The notes beneath the pieces are model-generated. The model was not told the DNA's origin. It was given only the letters and a program-made list of their open reading frames with translations, and searched no databases. A program made the position numbers and the translations under genes. Positions 56,801-64,000 of a DNA stretch of 64,000 bases are shown one piece after another (position 1 is the stretch's first letter; each line of letters opens with the position of its first letter). The stretch comes from Rhizobium herbae (lineage in GTDB: Bacteria; Pseudomonadota; Alphaproteobacteria; Rhizobiales; Rhizobiaceae), in NCBI RefSeq assembly GCF_017873135.1, contig NZ_JAGGJV010000002.1, positions 1 through 64,000 on the forward strand, written 5' to 3'.

Positions 56801-56887
56801 TTTGCGGTTGAGCGGCGGGATGGCGTGGAACGCCCGGAAAATGAATCCGGAGCCGTCGACGAGGAAGAGATGATCACCTTTTTTCAT
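53861..56887 (-). CDS. polA: DNA polymerase I
   Basis: 1008 aa, longer than E. coli Pol I (928) because of a Pro/Ala/Ser-rich linker near residues 310-370. Three domains: 5'-3' nuclease (about 1-290; FLVDGSGFIFRAFHA), an intact 3'-5' proofreading domain (about 385-590; acidic residues in VAFDTETTSLD, NLKYDYLVMK and YAAEDADVTLRLW), and the polymerase (about 620-1008; ADYSQIELRVLAHVAEIPQL, the O-helix RRRAKAINFGIIYGISAFGL, and LLQVHDELIFEV). The start at 56887 fits the family N-terminus MKKGDHLF; an upstream ATG at 56932 adds 15 residues. It serves repair and Okazaki fragment maturation. Confidence 0.96.
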   Translation of the reverse strand: MKKGDHLFLVDGSGFIFRAFHAIPPLNRKSDGLPVNAVSGFCNMLWKLLTDARDTSVGVTPTHFAVIFDYSSKTFRNELYDQYKANRTAPPEDLIPQFGLIRHATRAFNLPCIEKEGFEADDLIATYARMAEATGADVTIVSSDKDLMQLVTANVSMYDSMKDKQISIPEVIEKWGVPPEKMIDLQAMTGDSTDNVPGIPGIGPKTAAQLLEEFGDLDTLLARAGEIKQQKRRENIIANTELARLSRQLVTLKTDTPVDVPLDDFELHAQDGPKLVAFLKTMEFTTLTRRVAAATETDADAVDAATVPVEWGAQAHGPDLDKGEPSSLSPPSALSSAKSPALGSAAEAAASLANIPDGGPPAATPQNLAQSRAELFATAKIDRSAYVAIRDLATLDAWIAAARETGLVAFDTETTSLDAMQAELVGFSLAIADNSKNPSGTDIRAAYVPLIHKTGGNDLFSDGLKLAENQIPVATALERLKDLLEDPSVLKVAQNLKYDYLVMKRHGISIVSFDDTMLMSYVADAGAGTHGMDALSEKWLGHQPIPYKDVAGSGKSSVTFDYVDIDKATAYAAEDADVTLRLWQVLKPRLAAKNLNTVYERLERPLVPVLARMEERGITIDRQILSRLSGELAQGAAGYEHEIYALVGESFNIGSPKQLGDILFGRLGLPGGAKTKTGQWSTSAQVLEDLAAEGHELPRKIVDWRQLTKLKSTYTDALPGFVHPETKRVHTSYALASTTTGRLSSSEPNLQNIPVRTAEGRKIRTAFISTPGHKLVSADYSQIELRVLAHVAEIPQLKQAFSDGIDIHAMTASEMFGVPVEGMPSEIRRRAKAINFGIIYGISAFGLANQLSIERSEAGDYIKKYFERFPGIRDYMESTKAFARENGYVETIFGRRAHYPDIRSSNPSHRAFNERAAINAPIQGSAADIIRRAMVKMEPALEQAGLSQRARMLLQVHDELIFEVEDADVERTIPLVVSVMENAAMPALDMKVPLKVDARAAHNWDEAH

Positions 56888-57059
56888 GGCGACAAGGGAT
56901 AGCGCGGGCCGCGATGGGCGTCCATATTTCATTCCGGAGGGCGGATATTTTTATCCGAAACAGAAAACTGAGGGCCCTCACGGAAACGTTACCAATTTGT
57001 AATGCGACGGCGGTCTGCGCGTCCCTTGAAAAGCCACATTTGCCACCACAAATCATAAC

Positions 57060-57212
57060 CAACGGCGCCTGAACACGCCGTCATCTGGTTAAAGGCCTGT
57101 CCCCCGCCGACGCCAGATGTAAGGACAAAGGCCTATCCCCCCCTCTCCGGGCCTTTGTCCAACTTCTAACAAAAACCGCCGTGGCCCCGCCTCCGCCATG
57201 GCGGTTTTTGTT
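57060..57212 (+). ncRNA. Candidate structured small RNA between polA and marR
   Basis: The 426-base gap after the polA start holds no gene but ordered structure. AAAGGCCTGTCCCCC (from 57092) recurs as AAAGGCCTATCCCCCC (from 57127). The second copy sits in an 11-bp hairpin, GGACAAAGGCC (57123-57133) with GGCCTTTGTCC (57150-57160), presenting a C-rich loop. A strong terminator follows at 57171-57209. C-rich loops pairing with Shine-Dalgarno sequences are a feature of several alphaproteobacterial sRNAs. Strand is taken from the terminator but both strands end in T-runs; 5' end is a guess. Confidence 0.45.
57171..57209. terminator. Strong bidirectional terminator
   Basis: AAAAACCGCC (57171-57180) pairs with GGCGGTTTTT (57200-57209), and the stem extends inward by four more pairs including a wobble. 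A T-run is present on either strand. No protein gene ends nearby, which is the main evidence for an RNA gene upstream. Confidence 0.8.
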
Positions 57213-57313
57213 TGCCCATTTCCAAGTATCGTTTGAGCGCTAAATACAGCGGTGCAGGGTCCATCGCCTGCAATGCAACTTGTATTCCAGCTTGGTGAGA
57301 GGTACCCATATCC

Positions 57314-57745
57314 ATGGCCTTCGACCGTATGGATTCTGCGACATACCTGGCTAGCCTTCTGGCGAAAAGTTTCTCCCGCGCCCTGCAGGAGAGAGGCCAG
57401 AAGCTCGGCTTCGCGCCTGGTCAGTTTCCGGTGCTCCTGGAATTGTGGAGCGAGGAGGGGCTGACCCAGAAGCAGCTGCTTGACCGCCTCGACATCGAGC
57501 AGGCGACGATGGCCAACACTTTGGCGCGGATGGAGCGGGACGGACTGATCGACCGGAAAAAACACCCGACCGACAAGCGCGCCCAGCAAATTTTCCTGAC
57601 CGCCAAGGCAAGGGAGATGGAAGCCGAGGCGAAGGAAGCGGCGCTTGCCGCGGATCAGTCGCTCTTTTCCGGGTTTCGCCATTTCGAGCGCGAGTTGTTG
57701 CTCGAATATATGCGCATGGCGATCGCCAATAGCGCACGGAACTGA
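57314..57745 (+). CDS. MarR-family transcriptional regulator
   Basis: 143 aa. Winged helix with LTQKQLLDRLDIEQATMANT (about 51-70) and the wing MERDGLIDRKKHPTDKRAQQ, closed by dimerisation helices at both ends. GAGAGG lies ahead of the ATG. It is a single gene between the candidate RNA and a MITE-like element; its target is unknown. Confidence 0.85.
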   Translation: MAFDRMDSATYLASLLAKSFSRALQERGQKLGFAPGQFPVLLELWSEEGLTQKQLLDRLDIEQATMANTLARMERDGLIDRKKHPTDKRAQQIFLTAKAREMEAEAKEAALAADQSLFSGFRHFERELLLEYMRMAIANSARN

Positions 57746-57818
57746 CGGCTTCCAGTGCCGGCAATCGCATCTGATCGATCAATCAAAAGATTTCGCTTAA
57801 AGCCGACGCGATCTTTGT

Positions 57819-58093
57819 CTAGAGCCTTTCAGGGTTAAATTGAAGTGTTCTGCAGGAGCAGGTTTTCGTCAGGATCAGAGGCGACTGGCGAAGGCCATAC
57901 CCGCGGTACGTCCGAGCCGATCGCCTCTGATCCTGGCGGAAAGATGGCCTGCCCTTCGGGTTGGCTGACACGGGCCGCCTGATCGACCGGCCGGCTTGGC
58001 CGTAGGGCATAGCTACGCCGCGCGCCGGCTGGTCGACCATCCGACTCCGTTTGAGCCAACTGAACACTTCAATTTAACCCTGAAAGGCTCTAG
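57819..58093. mobile_element. 275-bp MITE-like element A
   Basis: Perfect 32-bp terminal inverted repeats at 57819-57850 and 58062-58093, beginning CTAGAGCCTTTCAGGG. Inside, CAGGATCAGAGGCGA and its complement form a second large inverted repeat (about 57880-57946). It holds no gene. A diverged copy of the same length, in inverted orientation, lies at 60576-60850. It ends 29 bases before the M20 peptidase start, so that gene's promoter must lie in or across it. Confidence 0.8.
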
Positions 58094-58122
58094 GTTCCGC
58101 CCCGACAAAGAAGGATTCGGAC

Positions 58123-59511
58123 ATGACAGACACGGCCAGCATTCTCATCCGCGCGGACGACAACCTTCCAAAAAGCCTCGACAGGCTTTTCGATCTGGTG
58201 CGCATCCAGTCTATCTCCACCGATCCTGCCTACAAGGCGGAATGCCGCAAGGCGGCGGAGTGGCTGGTCGCGGATTTGACGAGCCTTGGTTTCGAAGCCT
58301 CCGTGCGCGACACGCCTGGTCATCCGATGGTCGTTGCGCATCATGCAGCCGGCAAGGCGGGTGCGCCGCATGTGCTGTTTTACGGCCATTACGACGTCCA
58401 GCCGGTGGATCCGCTCAATCTCTGGGACACGGCCCCCTTCGAACCATCGATCAAGGAGCTGGCCGGCGGCCGCAAGGTGATCACGGGACGCGGAACGGCC
58501 GATGACAAGGGCCAATTGATGACCTTCGTCGAGGCCTGCCGCGCGTTCAAGGACGTCAACGGCACGCTGCCGTGCGAAGTGACCATCCTGTTCGAGGGCG
58601 AGGAGGAATCCGGCTCGCCGTCGCTGAAACCGTTCCTGGAAGCCAACGCGGCCGAGCTGAAGGCTGATTATGCGCTGGTCTGCGATACCAACATGTGGGA
58701 CCGCGATACGCCGGCGATCTCTGCGGGGCTGCGCGGTCTGGTGGGCGAGGAAATCATCATCACCGGTGCCGACCGCGATCTGCATTCGGGTTATTTCGGC
58801 GGTGCTGCGGCCAACCCGATCCATATCCTGAGCACTATCCTTGCCGGCCTTCACGACGACGCCGGCCGCGTCACGCTCGACGGCTTCTACGACGGCGTCG
58901 AGGAGACGCCGTCACAGATCAAGGCGGCCTGGGAAACGCTCGGGATGACGACGGAGAAGTTCCTCGGCGAGGTCGGTCTTTCCATTCCTTCGGGCGAAAA
59001 GGGCCGCTCGGTCATGGAGCTGACTTGGGCGCGTCCGACCGCCGAAGTGAACGGCATCTGGGGCGGTTACACCGGCGAAGGCTTCAAGACCGTCATTGCG
59101 GCACAGGCCTCCGCCAAGGTTTCCTTCCGCCTCGTCGGCGCGCAAAATCCCGACAAGATCCGGGCCGCCTTCCGCGCCTATGTCGCCTCGAAAATCCCCG
59201 CCGATTGCTCGGTCGAATTCCATATGCACGGTGGTGGTCCCGCGATCCAGCTTCCCTATGATTCAAGTCTGCTCAATATCGCGAAATCGGCCTTGTCGGA
59301 CGAATGGCCGAAGCCGGCCGTCGTCATCGGCATGGGCGGCTCGATTCCGATCGTCGGGGATTTCCAGAAGATGCTCGGCATGGAATCGCTGCTGGTCGGT
59401 TTTGGCCTGTCGGACGACCGCATTCATTCGCCGAACGAAAAATACGAGCTGCAGTCCTTCCACAAGGGTATCCGTTCCTGGATCCGTATTCTCGACGCAC
59501 TCGCCGCTTGA
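58123..59511 (+). CDS. M20-family dipeptidase/deacylase
   Basis: 462 aa. Di-zinc ligands: His and Asp in FYGHYDVQPVDPL (about 88), Asp in GRGTADDKGQ (about 127), the catalytic Glu pair in EGEEESGSPS (about 158), Asp in VCDTNMWD and His in DDRIHSPNEKYEL (about 435). The dimerisation domain lies at about 200-350. It is cytoplasmic, with no signal peptide. Related to CPG2/ArgE/DapE; the exact peptide is unknown. Confidence 0.9.
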   Translation: MTDTASILIRADDNLPKSLDRLFDLVRIQSISTDPAYKAECRKAAEWLVADLTSLGFEASVRDTPGHPMVVAHHAAGKAGAPHVLFYGHYDVQPVDPLNLWDTAPFEPSIKELAGGRKVITGRGTADDKGQLMTFVEACRAFKDVNGTLPCEVTILFEGEEESGSPSLKPFLEANAAELKADYALVCDTNMWDRDTPAISAGLRGLVGEEIIITGADRDLHSGYFGGAAANPIHILSTILAGLHDDAGRVTLDGFYDGVEETPSQIKAAWETLGMTTEKFLGEVGLSIPSGEKGRSVMELTWARPTAEVNGIWGGYTGEGFKTVIAAQASAKVSFRLVGAQNPDKIRAAFRAYVASKIPADCSVEFHMHGGGPAIQLPYDSSLLNIAKSALSDEWPKPAVVIGMGGSIPIVGDFQKMLGMESLLVGFGLSDDRIHSPNEKYELQSFHKGIRSWIRILDALAA

Positions 59512-59616
59512 TGTGTACGGTTGTTAACGGTTAGCACCCTTGACCGGACCGGTCGGGGGTGGTCTCATCATCCTGATGACGTTTTGCCAGCTACAGACTT
59601 TAAGAATAATTGCCTC

Positions 59617-60579
59617 ATGAAAACGGTACGCAAATTCGCCTGGCCGGCCGTCGGGCTGGCCGCGATCCTGTTTTCGCTCTATGGCCTCTATCATGAGCTG
59701 CACGGCCTCTCGGCCGATGATTTTCTGACGAGCCTGCAAGCCGTATCGCTGAAGAGCTGGATACTGGCCGGCGGTGCGACACTCGCAGCCTATGCAGCGC
59801 TTGCCGCCTACGATCACCTGGCCCTGGAGCATCTCGGCCACAAGATCTCGCTCTGGTTCATCACCGTCTGTTCCTTCACGGCCTATGCCCTGTCGCATAC
59901 GGTGGGGGCTTCGGTATTTTCCGGCGCCGTCGTGCGCTATCGCGCCTATGGGTCGAAAGGCCTGTCCGCCGGGGAAACCGGCATTCTCGTCGCTTTCTGT
60001 TCCTTCACGTTTCTCCTGGGCACGCTGATGCTTTTCGCCATCGTGCTTCTGGTCGAGCCGGAAATCACGGCCCGCTTTGCCACCTTCCTGCCTATCGGTG
60101 CATCGATTTCGACTGGCTCGATCATTCTCGTGCTGATCGCGCTTTATATCGTCGGCAGTCTCGTCGGTTTCCGGCCGCTGCAAACCCGCTGGTTCCGGCT
60201 GGAATATCCAAAACCATCGCTGGCCCTCCGACAGTTGCTGATCGCACCTGTAGAGTTGATCGCCGCCGCCGCGATCATCTATTTCGCCCTGCCGGAAGCG
60301 GGTAATCCCGGCTATATGGTCATTCTCGGGGTGTTCCTCGCTTCATTCTCCGCTGCGCTTCTTTCGCACGCGCCGGGAGGCCTCGGGGTGCTGGAGCTGG
60401 TTTTCATCGCGGCCTTGCCGGAGATGAACCCGGCCGGCGTTTTGGCCGGGCTTGCCATTTTCCGCCTGTTCTATCTGATCGTGCCGTTCCTGATTGCGCT
60501 GACGGTCGTCGTGATTTTCGAACGCGGACAGTTCCTCGCAGGCCGCGAAGTCGAGGCCGGTAAGGATGACGGCAGTTAG
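59617..60579 (+). CDS. UPF0104 (YbhN/LPG-synthase-TM-like) membrane protein
   Basis: 320 aa with about eight membrane segments. Conserved features include AAYAALAAYDHLALEHLG, SHTVGASVFSGAVVRYRAYG and SHAPGGLGVLELVFIAALP, the membrane part of lysylphosphatidylglycerol synthases and the YbhN family. It lacks the C-terminal transferase domain, so it is not MprF itself. Start at 59617 by hydrophobic profile; the ribosome site is poor. Its TAG stop lies within the end of element B. Confidence 0.78.
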   Translation: MKTVRKFAWPAVGLAAILFSLYGLYHELHGLSADDFLTSLQAVSLKSWILAGGATLAAYAALAAYDHLALEHLGHKISLWFITVCSFTAYALSHTVGASVFSGAVVRYRAYGSKGLSAGETGILVAFCSFTFLLGTLMLFAIVLLVEPEITARFATFLPIGASISTGSIILVLIALYIVGSLVGFRPLQTRWFRLEYPKPSLALRQLLIAPVELIAAAAIIYFALPEAGNPGYMVILGVFLASFSAALLSHAPGGLGVLELVFIAALPEMNPAGVLAGLAIFRLFYLIVPFLIALTVVVIFERGQFLAGREVEAGKDDGS

Positions 60580-60850
60580 AGCGTTTCATCTTCAAACGGA
60601 AGCGATTCTGTTGGCTCAAACCGGCCGGGCCGCGAGAAGGTCGGCGCAGGGCGATGCCGGGCCCATCGTACAAGCCGGCCGACGCTGCGGACGACCGGTT
60701 TCAGCCAACCCTTTGGGCCGGATGAATTTCGGCCACTACCGGTGGCTGCCGTCTCGACCGCAGCTTCTGCTGCGCTCTTCGCCAACCGCCTTGGTCCTGG
60801 CCGAAACTCCTTCCGGCAGAATGCTTCCGTTTGAAGATGAAGCGCTCTAG
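60576..60850. mobile_element. 275-bp MITE-like element B
   Basis: Terminal inverted repeats of about 34 bases with few mismatches: the left end begins TTAGAGCGTTTCATCTTC and the right end, read in complement, CTAGAGCGCTTCATCTTC. Both continue AAACGGAAGC. Just inside the left end is GTTGGCTCAAAC, also found at the matching place in element A read in reverse. No gene. It fills the gap between the UPF0104 gene and the small secreted protein. Confidence 0.75.
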
Positions 60851-60862
60851 TCTCCACTGCTC

Positions 60863-61354
60863 TTATGAGGGTGAATGGCATGTCTTCGGAAGCGCCTGTT
60901 CCAGCGGTCCCTTGACCTCTTCCAACTCTGCGCTCTCGATATGCAAGGGTGTGAACGGCGGCTCCTGAATGGCGGCGTTGACGATGCGGGTGATGTAGCA
61001 GCCGGCAAAGACATGCTCCTTGCCACCCTTCTCAGTCGATTTCACCGCGACCGGCACCGGCGCGTATAAGCTGCCGGCTGCCCCTTCGGTTGTCACAGTA
61101 CCTGTGATCACCTGAACGTCCACGGTCTTGGCGTAGCCCTCTACAAAGGACCGATAGTCGCTGGGCGGGGTTTCTGCGCTGAAATAGCTGTAGGCGCGCG
61201 CATATTCCTGGCGGTTGATGGCGTTATAGAGCGAGCGGATCAGCGCCGCGCCATCGGAGCGGTCATCGATATAGGCCTGTTCCTGCGCCGAGGCAGGAAG
61301 GCAGGATCCGGTCAGGACCGCGGCGGTCAGAAGTGAAGTGAGGATAGCTCTCAT
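60863..61354 (-). CDS. Small secreted protein of unknown function
   Basis: 163 aa. A signal peptide (MRAILTSLLTAAVLTGSCLP, cleaved near SAQA/AQE) precedes a compact domain (about 28-163) with NAINRQEYARAYSYFSAETP and GCYITRIVNAAIQEPPFTPL. The first helices resemble NTF2-like folds, but I cannot assign it. GGAG eight bases ahead favours ATG 61354 over 61360. One cysteine pair (in GCY and KTC) could form a disulphide. Confidence 0.75.
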   Translation of the reverse strand: MRAILTSLLTAAVLTGSCLPASAQEQAYIDDRSDGAALIRSLYNAINRQEYARAYSYFSAETPPSDYRSFVEGYAKTVDVQVITGTVTTEGAAGSLYAPVPVAVKSTEKGGKEHVFAGCYITRIVNAAIQEPPFTPLHIESAELEEVKGPLEQALPKTCHSPS

Positions 61355-61483
61355 GCACATTGCTCCGGTTGTTCAGGGGAGAGTTCAATGTGGATGCGGC
61401 GATTTGAAGATGCGGGCCTGTTTTGCCCGCGCAAAAGCGACACAAGCTCTCAGGGAGCAGAAGGGGGCCTGATCCAGAAAAAC

Positions 61484-61510
61484 AAAAAGGCCGGGAAAAC
61501 CCGACCTTTC
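61484..61510 (-). terminator. Cold-shock gene terminator
   Basis: On the minus strand GAAAGGTCGGG pairs with CCGGCCTTTTT, with a T-run at the end; 90 bases after the cold-shock stop. A clean intrinsic terminator. Confidence 0.75.
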
Positions 61511-61599
61511 ACAACGCGCTTCGACACTCCTGCCAGTACATCCGTGGTCAACCGCGGAAGCGCATTTCTCCGGCGCGGATTATCGCGCCAGATTTGGTA

Positions 61600-61809
61600 T
61601 TAGGCAGCCTGCAGGTTGTCAGCAGACATCTTGCCGGACTTGCGGTCCTTGACGAGCTCGAAGCTGATCTTCTGGCCGTCATTGAGGCCACGCATGCCAG
61701 CGCGCTCAACAGCAGAAACGTGTACGAATACGTCCTGGCTGCCGTCGTCAGGCTGAATGAAGCCGAAGCCCTTTGTGGAGTTAAACCATTTTACTGTGCC
61801 AGTGGCCAT
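61600..61809 (-). CDS. Cold-shock-type RNA chaperone
   Basis: 69 aa, one CSD fold. RNP1 [10 protein letters not shown] and RNP2 [12 protein letters not shown] are intact and the N-terminus is [14 protein letters not shown]. It binds single-stranded RNA or DNA and melts structure, mainly at low temperature or in growth transitions. AAAGGGATCGTT precedes the ATG at 61809; the upstream in-frame ATG at 61845 adds untypical residues. It has a long leader and its own terminator, so it is monocistronic. Confidence 0.95.
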   Translation of the reverse strand: MATGTVKWFNSTKGFGFIQPDDGSQDVFVHVSAVERAGMRGLNDGQKISFELVKDRKSGKMSADNLQAA

Positions 61810-61980
61810 AACGATCCCTTTCTCTAGCAAATTATGTTGAACCATCCCGTAACGTCACGGAAAGGCTTTTGTTCGAATCTGAAGGAAAGTTCGTCCGATT
61901 GCGCACGAAGTCGCAAAAACCAAAGTCATCTAACAAATATCGACCAAAGCTCAGATAGGTTACAGGCGCCCGGCAGTCAA
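61810..61980 (-). promoter_or_regulatory. Cold-shock promoter and long leader
   Basis: On the minus strand TTGACT (61975-61980) and TATCTG (61952-61957) are 17 bases apart, a good sigma-70 promoter. Transcription from about 61945 would give a leader near 135 nt, the long 5' UTR usual for cold-shock genes. The rest of the gap, 61981-62200, is AT rich; I see nothing else in it. Confidence 0.55.
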
Positions 61981-62211
61981 GTTTTATTATTTTTATTTTG
62001 CCTGGACCATTGTTTTCATTCATTTTTATGAGGCCTCGGGCGAAGATTTTCGGTGTTTATTTTCGCTCGCCGGTGGTGAGCACTGCCGTGCTATTTTGAA
62101 AGCGTCGGGGAAAGATCACCGTTTTTATACTCACGGAATTGATTTTTCCCTTGTCCGCATCATGTCCCTGATACTGGCCGGTCCAGTGGCCGATTGATTG
62201 GAGGAATGACA

Positions 62212-62364
62212 ATGTCGAAATCTGTGATTGCAGCTGTCTGCCTCTCCCTGTTTGCCCTTTCGGGATGCAGCAACACCGTGCGCGGCATGAAACGGGATGG
62301 CGTGCAAACCAGTAATGCGCTGGACAACGCAACACACCGCATCGCGGCAGCCAACGCAAACTGA
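62212..62364 (+). CDS. Entericidin-like small lipoprotein
   Basis: 50 aa. Lipoprotein signal with lipobox LFALSGC (Cys19), then a short helical tail (NTVRGMKRDGVQTSNALDNA) as in the entericidin A/B family and the alphaproteobacterial variants found near stress genes. GAGGAATGACA precedes the ATG; an ATG six bases earlier is in frame. Likely membrane anchored. Confidence 0.8.
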   Translation: MSKSVIAAVCLSLFALSGCSNTVRGMKRDGVQTSNALDNATHRIAAANAN

Positions 62365-62619
62365 CCGGCCGCAAAGGCCTTTGCCAAAATCAACGCCTTG
62401 CGGGCGTCCGCACGATTCTACCGTCCCGACTTGAGCGACAGTTACCGGATGCGTTGCAAACGCAACGGGATCGAGAGCGTGCAACTTTATGAAAATCTGA
62501 ATTTAACTCCCCCTTAAATCGCCGCATTTACACTGCATCGCACGGTGCGAAATCGGCGTTGCGGCATATGTGTCCGCCTGCGCTCCCGAAACGCCCATCC
62601 GGAGCAAACCTACCCCGAC

Positions 62620-64000
62620 ATGCCAGGAAATCGTACATCACGGCAGAAGATAGAGCCTTCCTTCGAGGGTGGACGTGGACGTGATGACAGCGATCTGCGC
62701 GTGGATGCGGGCGAGCGTGTCAGCGGCGGGGGCAGGAAGTCCGGGGGCGCCAAGCCCGCGGCGAAGAAGGCTCGATCCAGGAAGGGGTCCGGACGGGGTG
62801 GTTCGCATGGCGGCGGCATCACCGGCCTGATCCGGTCTATGGTCTACTGGTGTGTCGTTCTTGGCATCTGGGGTGCCATCGGTATTGGCGGGCTTGTCCT
62901 TTATTATGGCGCGCGCATGCCGAGCGCCACGAGCTGGGCCATTCCCGACCGGCCGCCAAACGTCAAGATCATGGCCGTCAGCGGCGATATCATCGCCAAT
63001 CGCGGCGCCACCGGCGGCGAGGCGCTGTCGCTTGAAAACATGTCTCCCTATATCCCGCAGGCCGTCATCGCCATCGAGGATCGCCGGTTTTATTCGCATT
63101 TCGGCGTCGATCCGCTGGGCCTGGCGCGTGCGATGCTCACCAACATCACCACCGGGCGCATGGTGCAGGGCGGCTCGACGCTGACCCAGCAGTTGGCCAA
63201 GAACCTCTTCCTCTCGCCCGAGCGCACGCTGGAGCGCAAGGTGCAGGAAGTGCTGCTCGCCGTCTGGCTGGAGCAGAAATATACCAAGGACCAGATCCTT
63301 GCGATGTATCTGAACCGGGTGTTCTTCGGCTCCAATGCTTACGGCGTCGAGGCCGCCTCGCGGCGCTATTTCAACAAATCGGCTCGCGACGTGAACCTCG
63401 GCGAGGCGGCTCTTCTGGCCGGCCTGCTGAAGGCGCCGTCGCGCCTGTCGCCGGCGCGCGATCCGAAGGCTGCCGAAGAGCGGGCCCAGGTCGTGCTCGG
63501 CGCCATGCGCGAAGAAGGCTTCATCACCGACAGCGAAATCAAGACGGCCATGTCGCAGCCGCCGACCAAGGCCAAGAGCTTCTGGTCCGGCGCGCAATAT
63601 TATGTCGCCGATATGGTCATGGACCAGCTACCGGGCATGGTCGGCGACATCAAGCAGGACCTGATCGTCGATACGACGCTCGACCTCGATCTCGAAAAGA
63701 AGGCCGAGCAAACGCTGGCCGCAAGTCTCGACGAATCCGGGCAGAAGCTGAACGTCAGCCAGGCGGCGCTCGTGTCGATCGACGGCACCGGAGCCATCCG
63801 CGCCTTGGTTGGCGGCCGGGATTACGCCGACAGCCAGTTCGACCGTGCGGTCAAGGCCAAGCGCCAGCCGGGTTCCGCCTTCAAGCCCTTCGTCTATGCG
63901 GCTGCGATGGAAATCGGCCGCACGCCGATGTCGATCCGCAATGACGCGCCGGTCCGGATCGGCAACTGGACACCGGAAAACTACGACGAGAAATATCGCG
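62620..64000 (+). CDS. Class A penicillin-binding protein, 5' part
   Basis: First 460 residues; the gene continues beyond the window. A Lys/Arg/Gly-rich cytoplasmic tail (about 1-67), one membrane segment (about 73-95), a GT51 glycosyltransferase domain (about 135-310) with catalytic Glu in IEDRRFYSHFGVDPLG, GGSTLTQQLAKNLFLS, RKVQEVLLAVWLEQ and YLNRVFFG, then the start of the transpeptidase domain with the nucleophile Ser and SxxK Lys in QPGSAFKPFVYA (about 428). It polymerises and crosslinks peptidoglycan. GGAGCAAACCTACCCCGAC precedes the ATG. PBP1A/PBP1C assignment needs the missing end. Confidence 0.9.
   Translation, partial: MPGNRTSRQKIEPSFEGGRGRDDSDLRVDAGERVSGGGRKSGGAKPAAKKARSRKGSGRGGSHGGGITGLIRSMVYWCVVLGIWGAIGIGGLVLYYGARMPSATSWAIPDRPPNVKIMAVSGDIIANRGATGGEALSLENMSPYIPQAVIAIEDRRFYSHFGVDPLGLARAMLTNITTGRMVQGGSTLTQQLAKNLFLSPERTLERKVQEVLLAVWLEQKYTKDQILAMYLNRVFFGSNAYGVEAASRRYFNKSARDVNLGEAALLAGLLKAPSRLSPARDPKAAEERAQVVLGAMREEGFITDSEIKTAMSQPPTKAKSFWSGAQYYVADMVMDQLPGMVGDIKQDLIVDTTLDLDLEKKAEQTLAASLDESGQKLNVSQAALVSIDGTGAIRALVGGRDYADSQFDRAVKAKRQPGSAFKPFVYAAAMEIGRTPMSIRNDAPVRIGNWTPENYDEKYR

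Noticed and set aside
57819-60850. Composite transposon reading of the two flanking repeats.
   Set aside because: No transposase lies between or within them, and the two copies have diverged, so independent insertions are as likely; kept only as a pair of MITE-like elements.

Overview
The window looks like chromosomal DNA from a Rhizobiaceae alphaproteobacterium (Rhizobium, Agrobacterium or Ensifer type). The evidence is the high GC content, the matRABC malonate cluster, a RIME-type palindromic repeat, an alphaproteobacterial initiator tRNA, and genes whose best-known relatives are rhizobial (moc, nag/murQ, kdp). All functions below come from reading translated sequence and motifs; no database search was run.

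Layout. (1) 1-5500: initiator tRNA, then a divergent malonate unit: matR on the minus strand, and matA (malonyl-CoA decarboxylase), matB (malonyl-CoA synthetase) and matC (carrier) on the plus strand, with a clear palindromic operator between them. (2) 5800-16560: a catabolic island for an inositol-like compound. On the minus strand a LacI-type regulator is followed by an IolI-like TIM-barrel isomerase, a ribose/inositol-type ABC transporter (binding protein, double ATPase, permease) and purU. Divergent on the plus strand are a membrane di-iron oxygenase, a MocE-type Rieske ferredoxin, a ferredoxin reductase, a strongly divergent PanB paralogue and the frameshifted remnant of an inositol-dehydrogenase-like gene. 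The set resembles rhizopine (O-methyl-scyllo-inosamine) catabolism: uptake, oxidative O-demethylation, entry into inositol breakdown, and C1 disposal. (3) 16580-22220: a two-gene unit joining a FecR-TPR-beta-barrel outer-membrane protein to a CHASE2 adenylate cyclase.

(4) 22700-31070: kdpFABCDE, with three micro-membrane-protein genes (one kdpF, one in front of it, one between kdpA and kdpB). (5) 31070-36850: a DauR/YheO-like regulator with an aminotransferase, a CysZ/EI24-type membrane protein, an amidase, a ROK kinase and CutC. (6) 36850-47360: an amino-sugar regulon. nagK-like, nagR, a SIS-domain deaminase and nagA run left; murQ, a family-1 sugar ABC transporter and a Gfo/Idh/MocA dehydrogenase run right, with matching A-rich operators in the divergent promoter. 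(7) 47460-52720: an AcrAB-type RND pump with a TetR regulator.

(8) 52800-64000: a 2-oxoglutarate/Fe(II) oxygenase, polA, a candidate small RNA, a MarR regulator, an M20 peptidase and a UPF0104 membrane protein bracketed by two 275-bp MITE-like elements of one family, a small secreted protein, a cold-shock protein, an entericidin-like lipoprotein, and the first 460 codons of a class A penicillin-binding protein that runs off the end.

The best candidates for undescribed biology are the moc-like island with its PanB paralogue that lacks the canonical metal/ketoacid ligands, and the FecR-TPR-barrel/CHASE2-cyclase pair.
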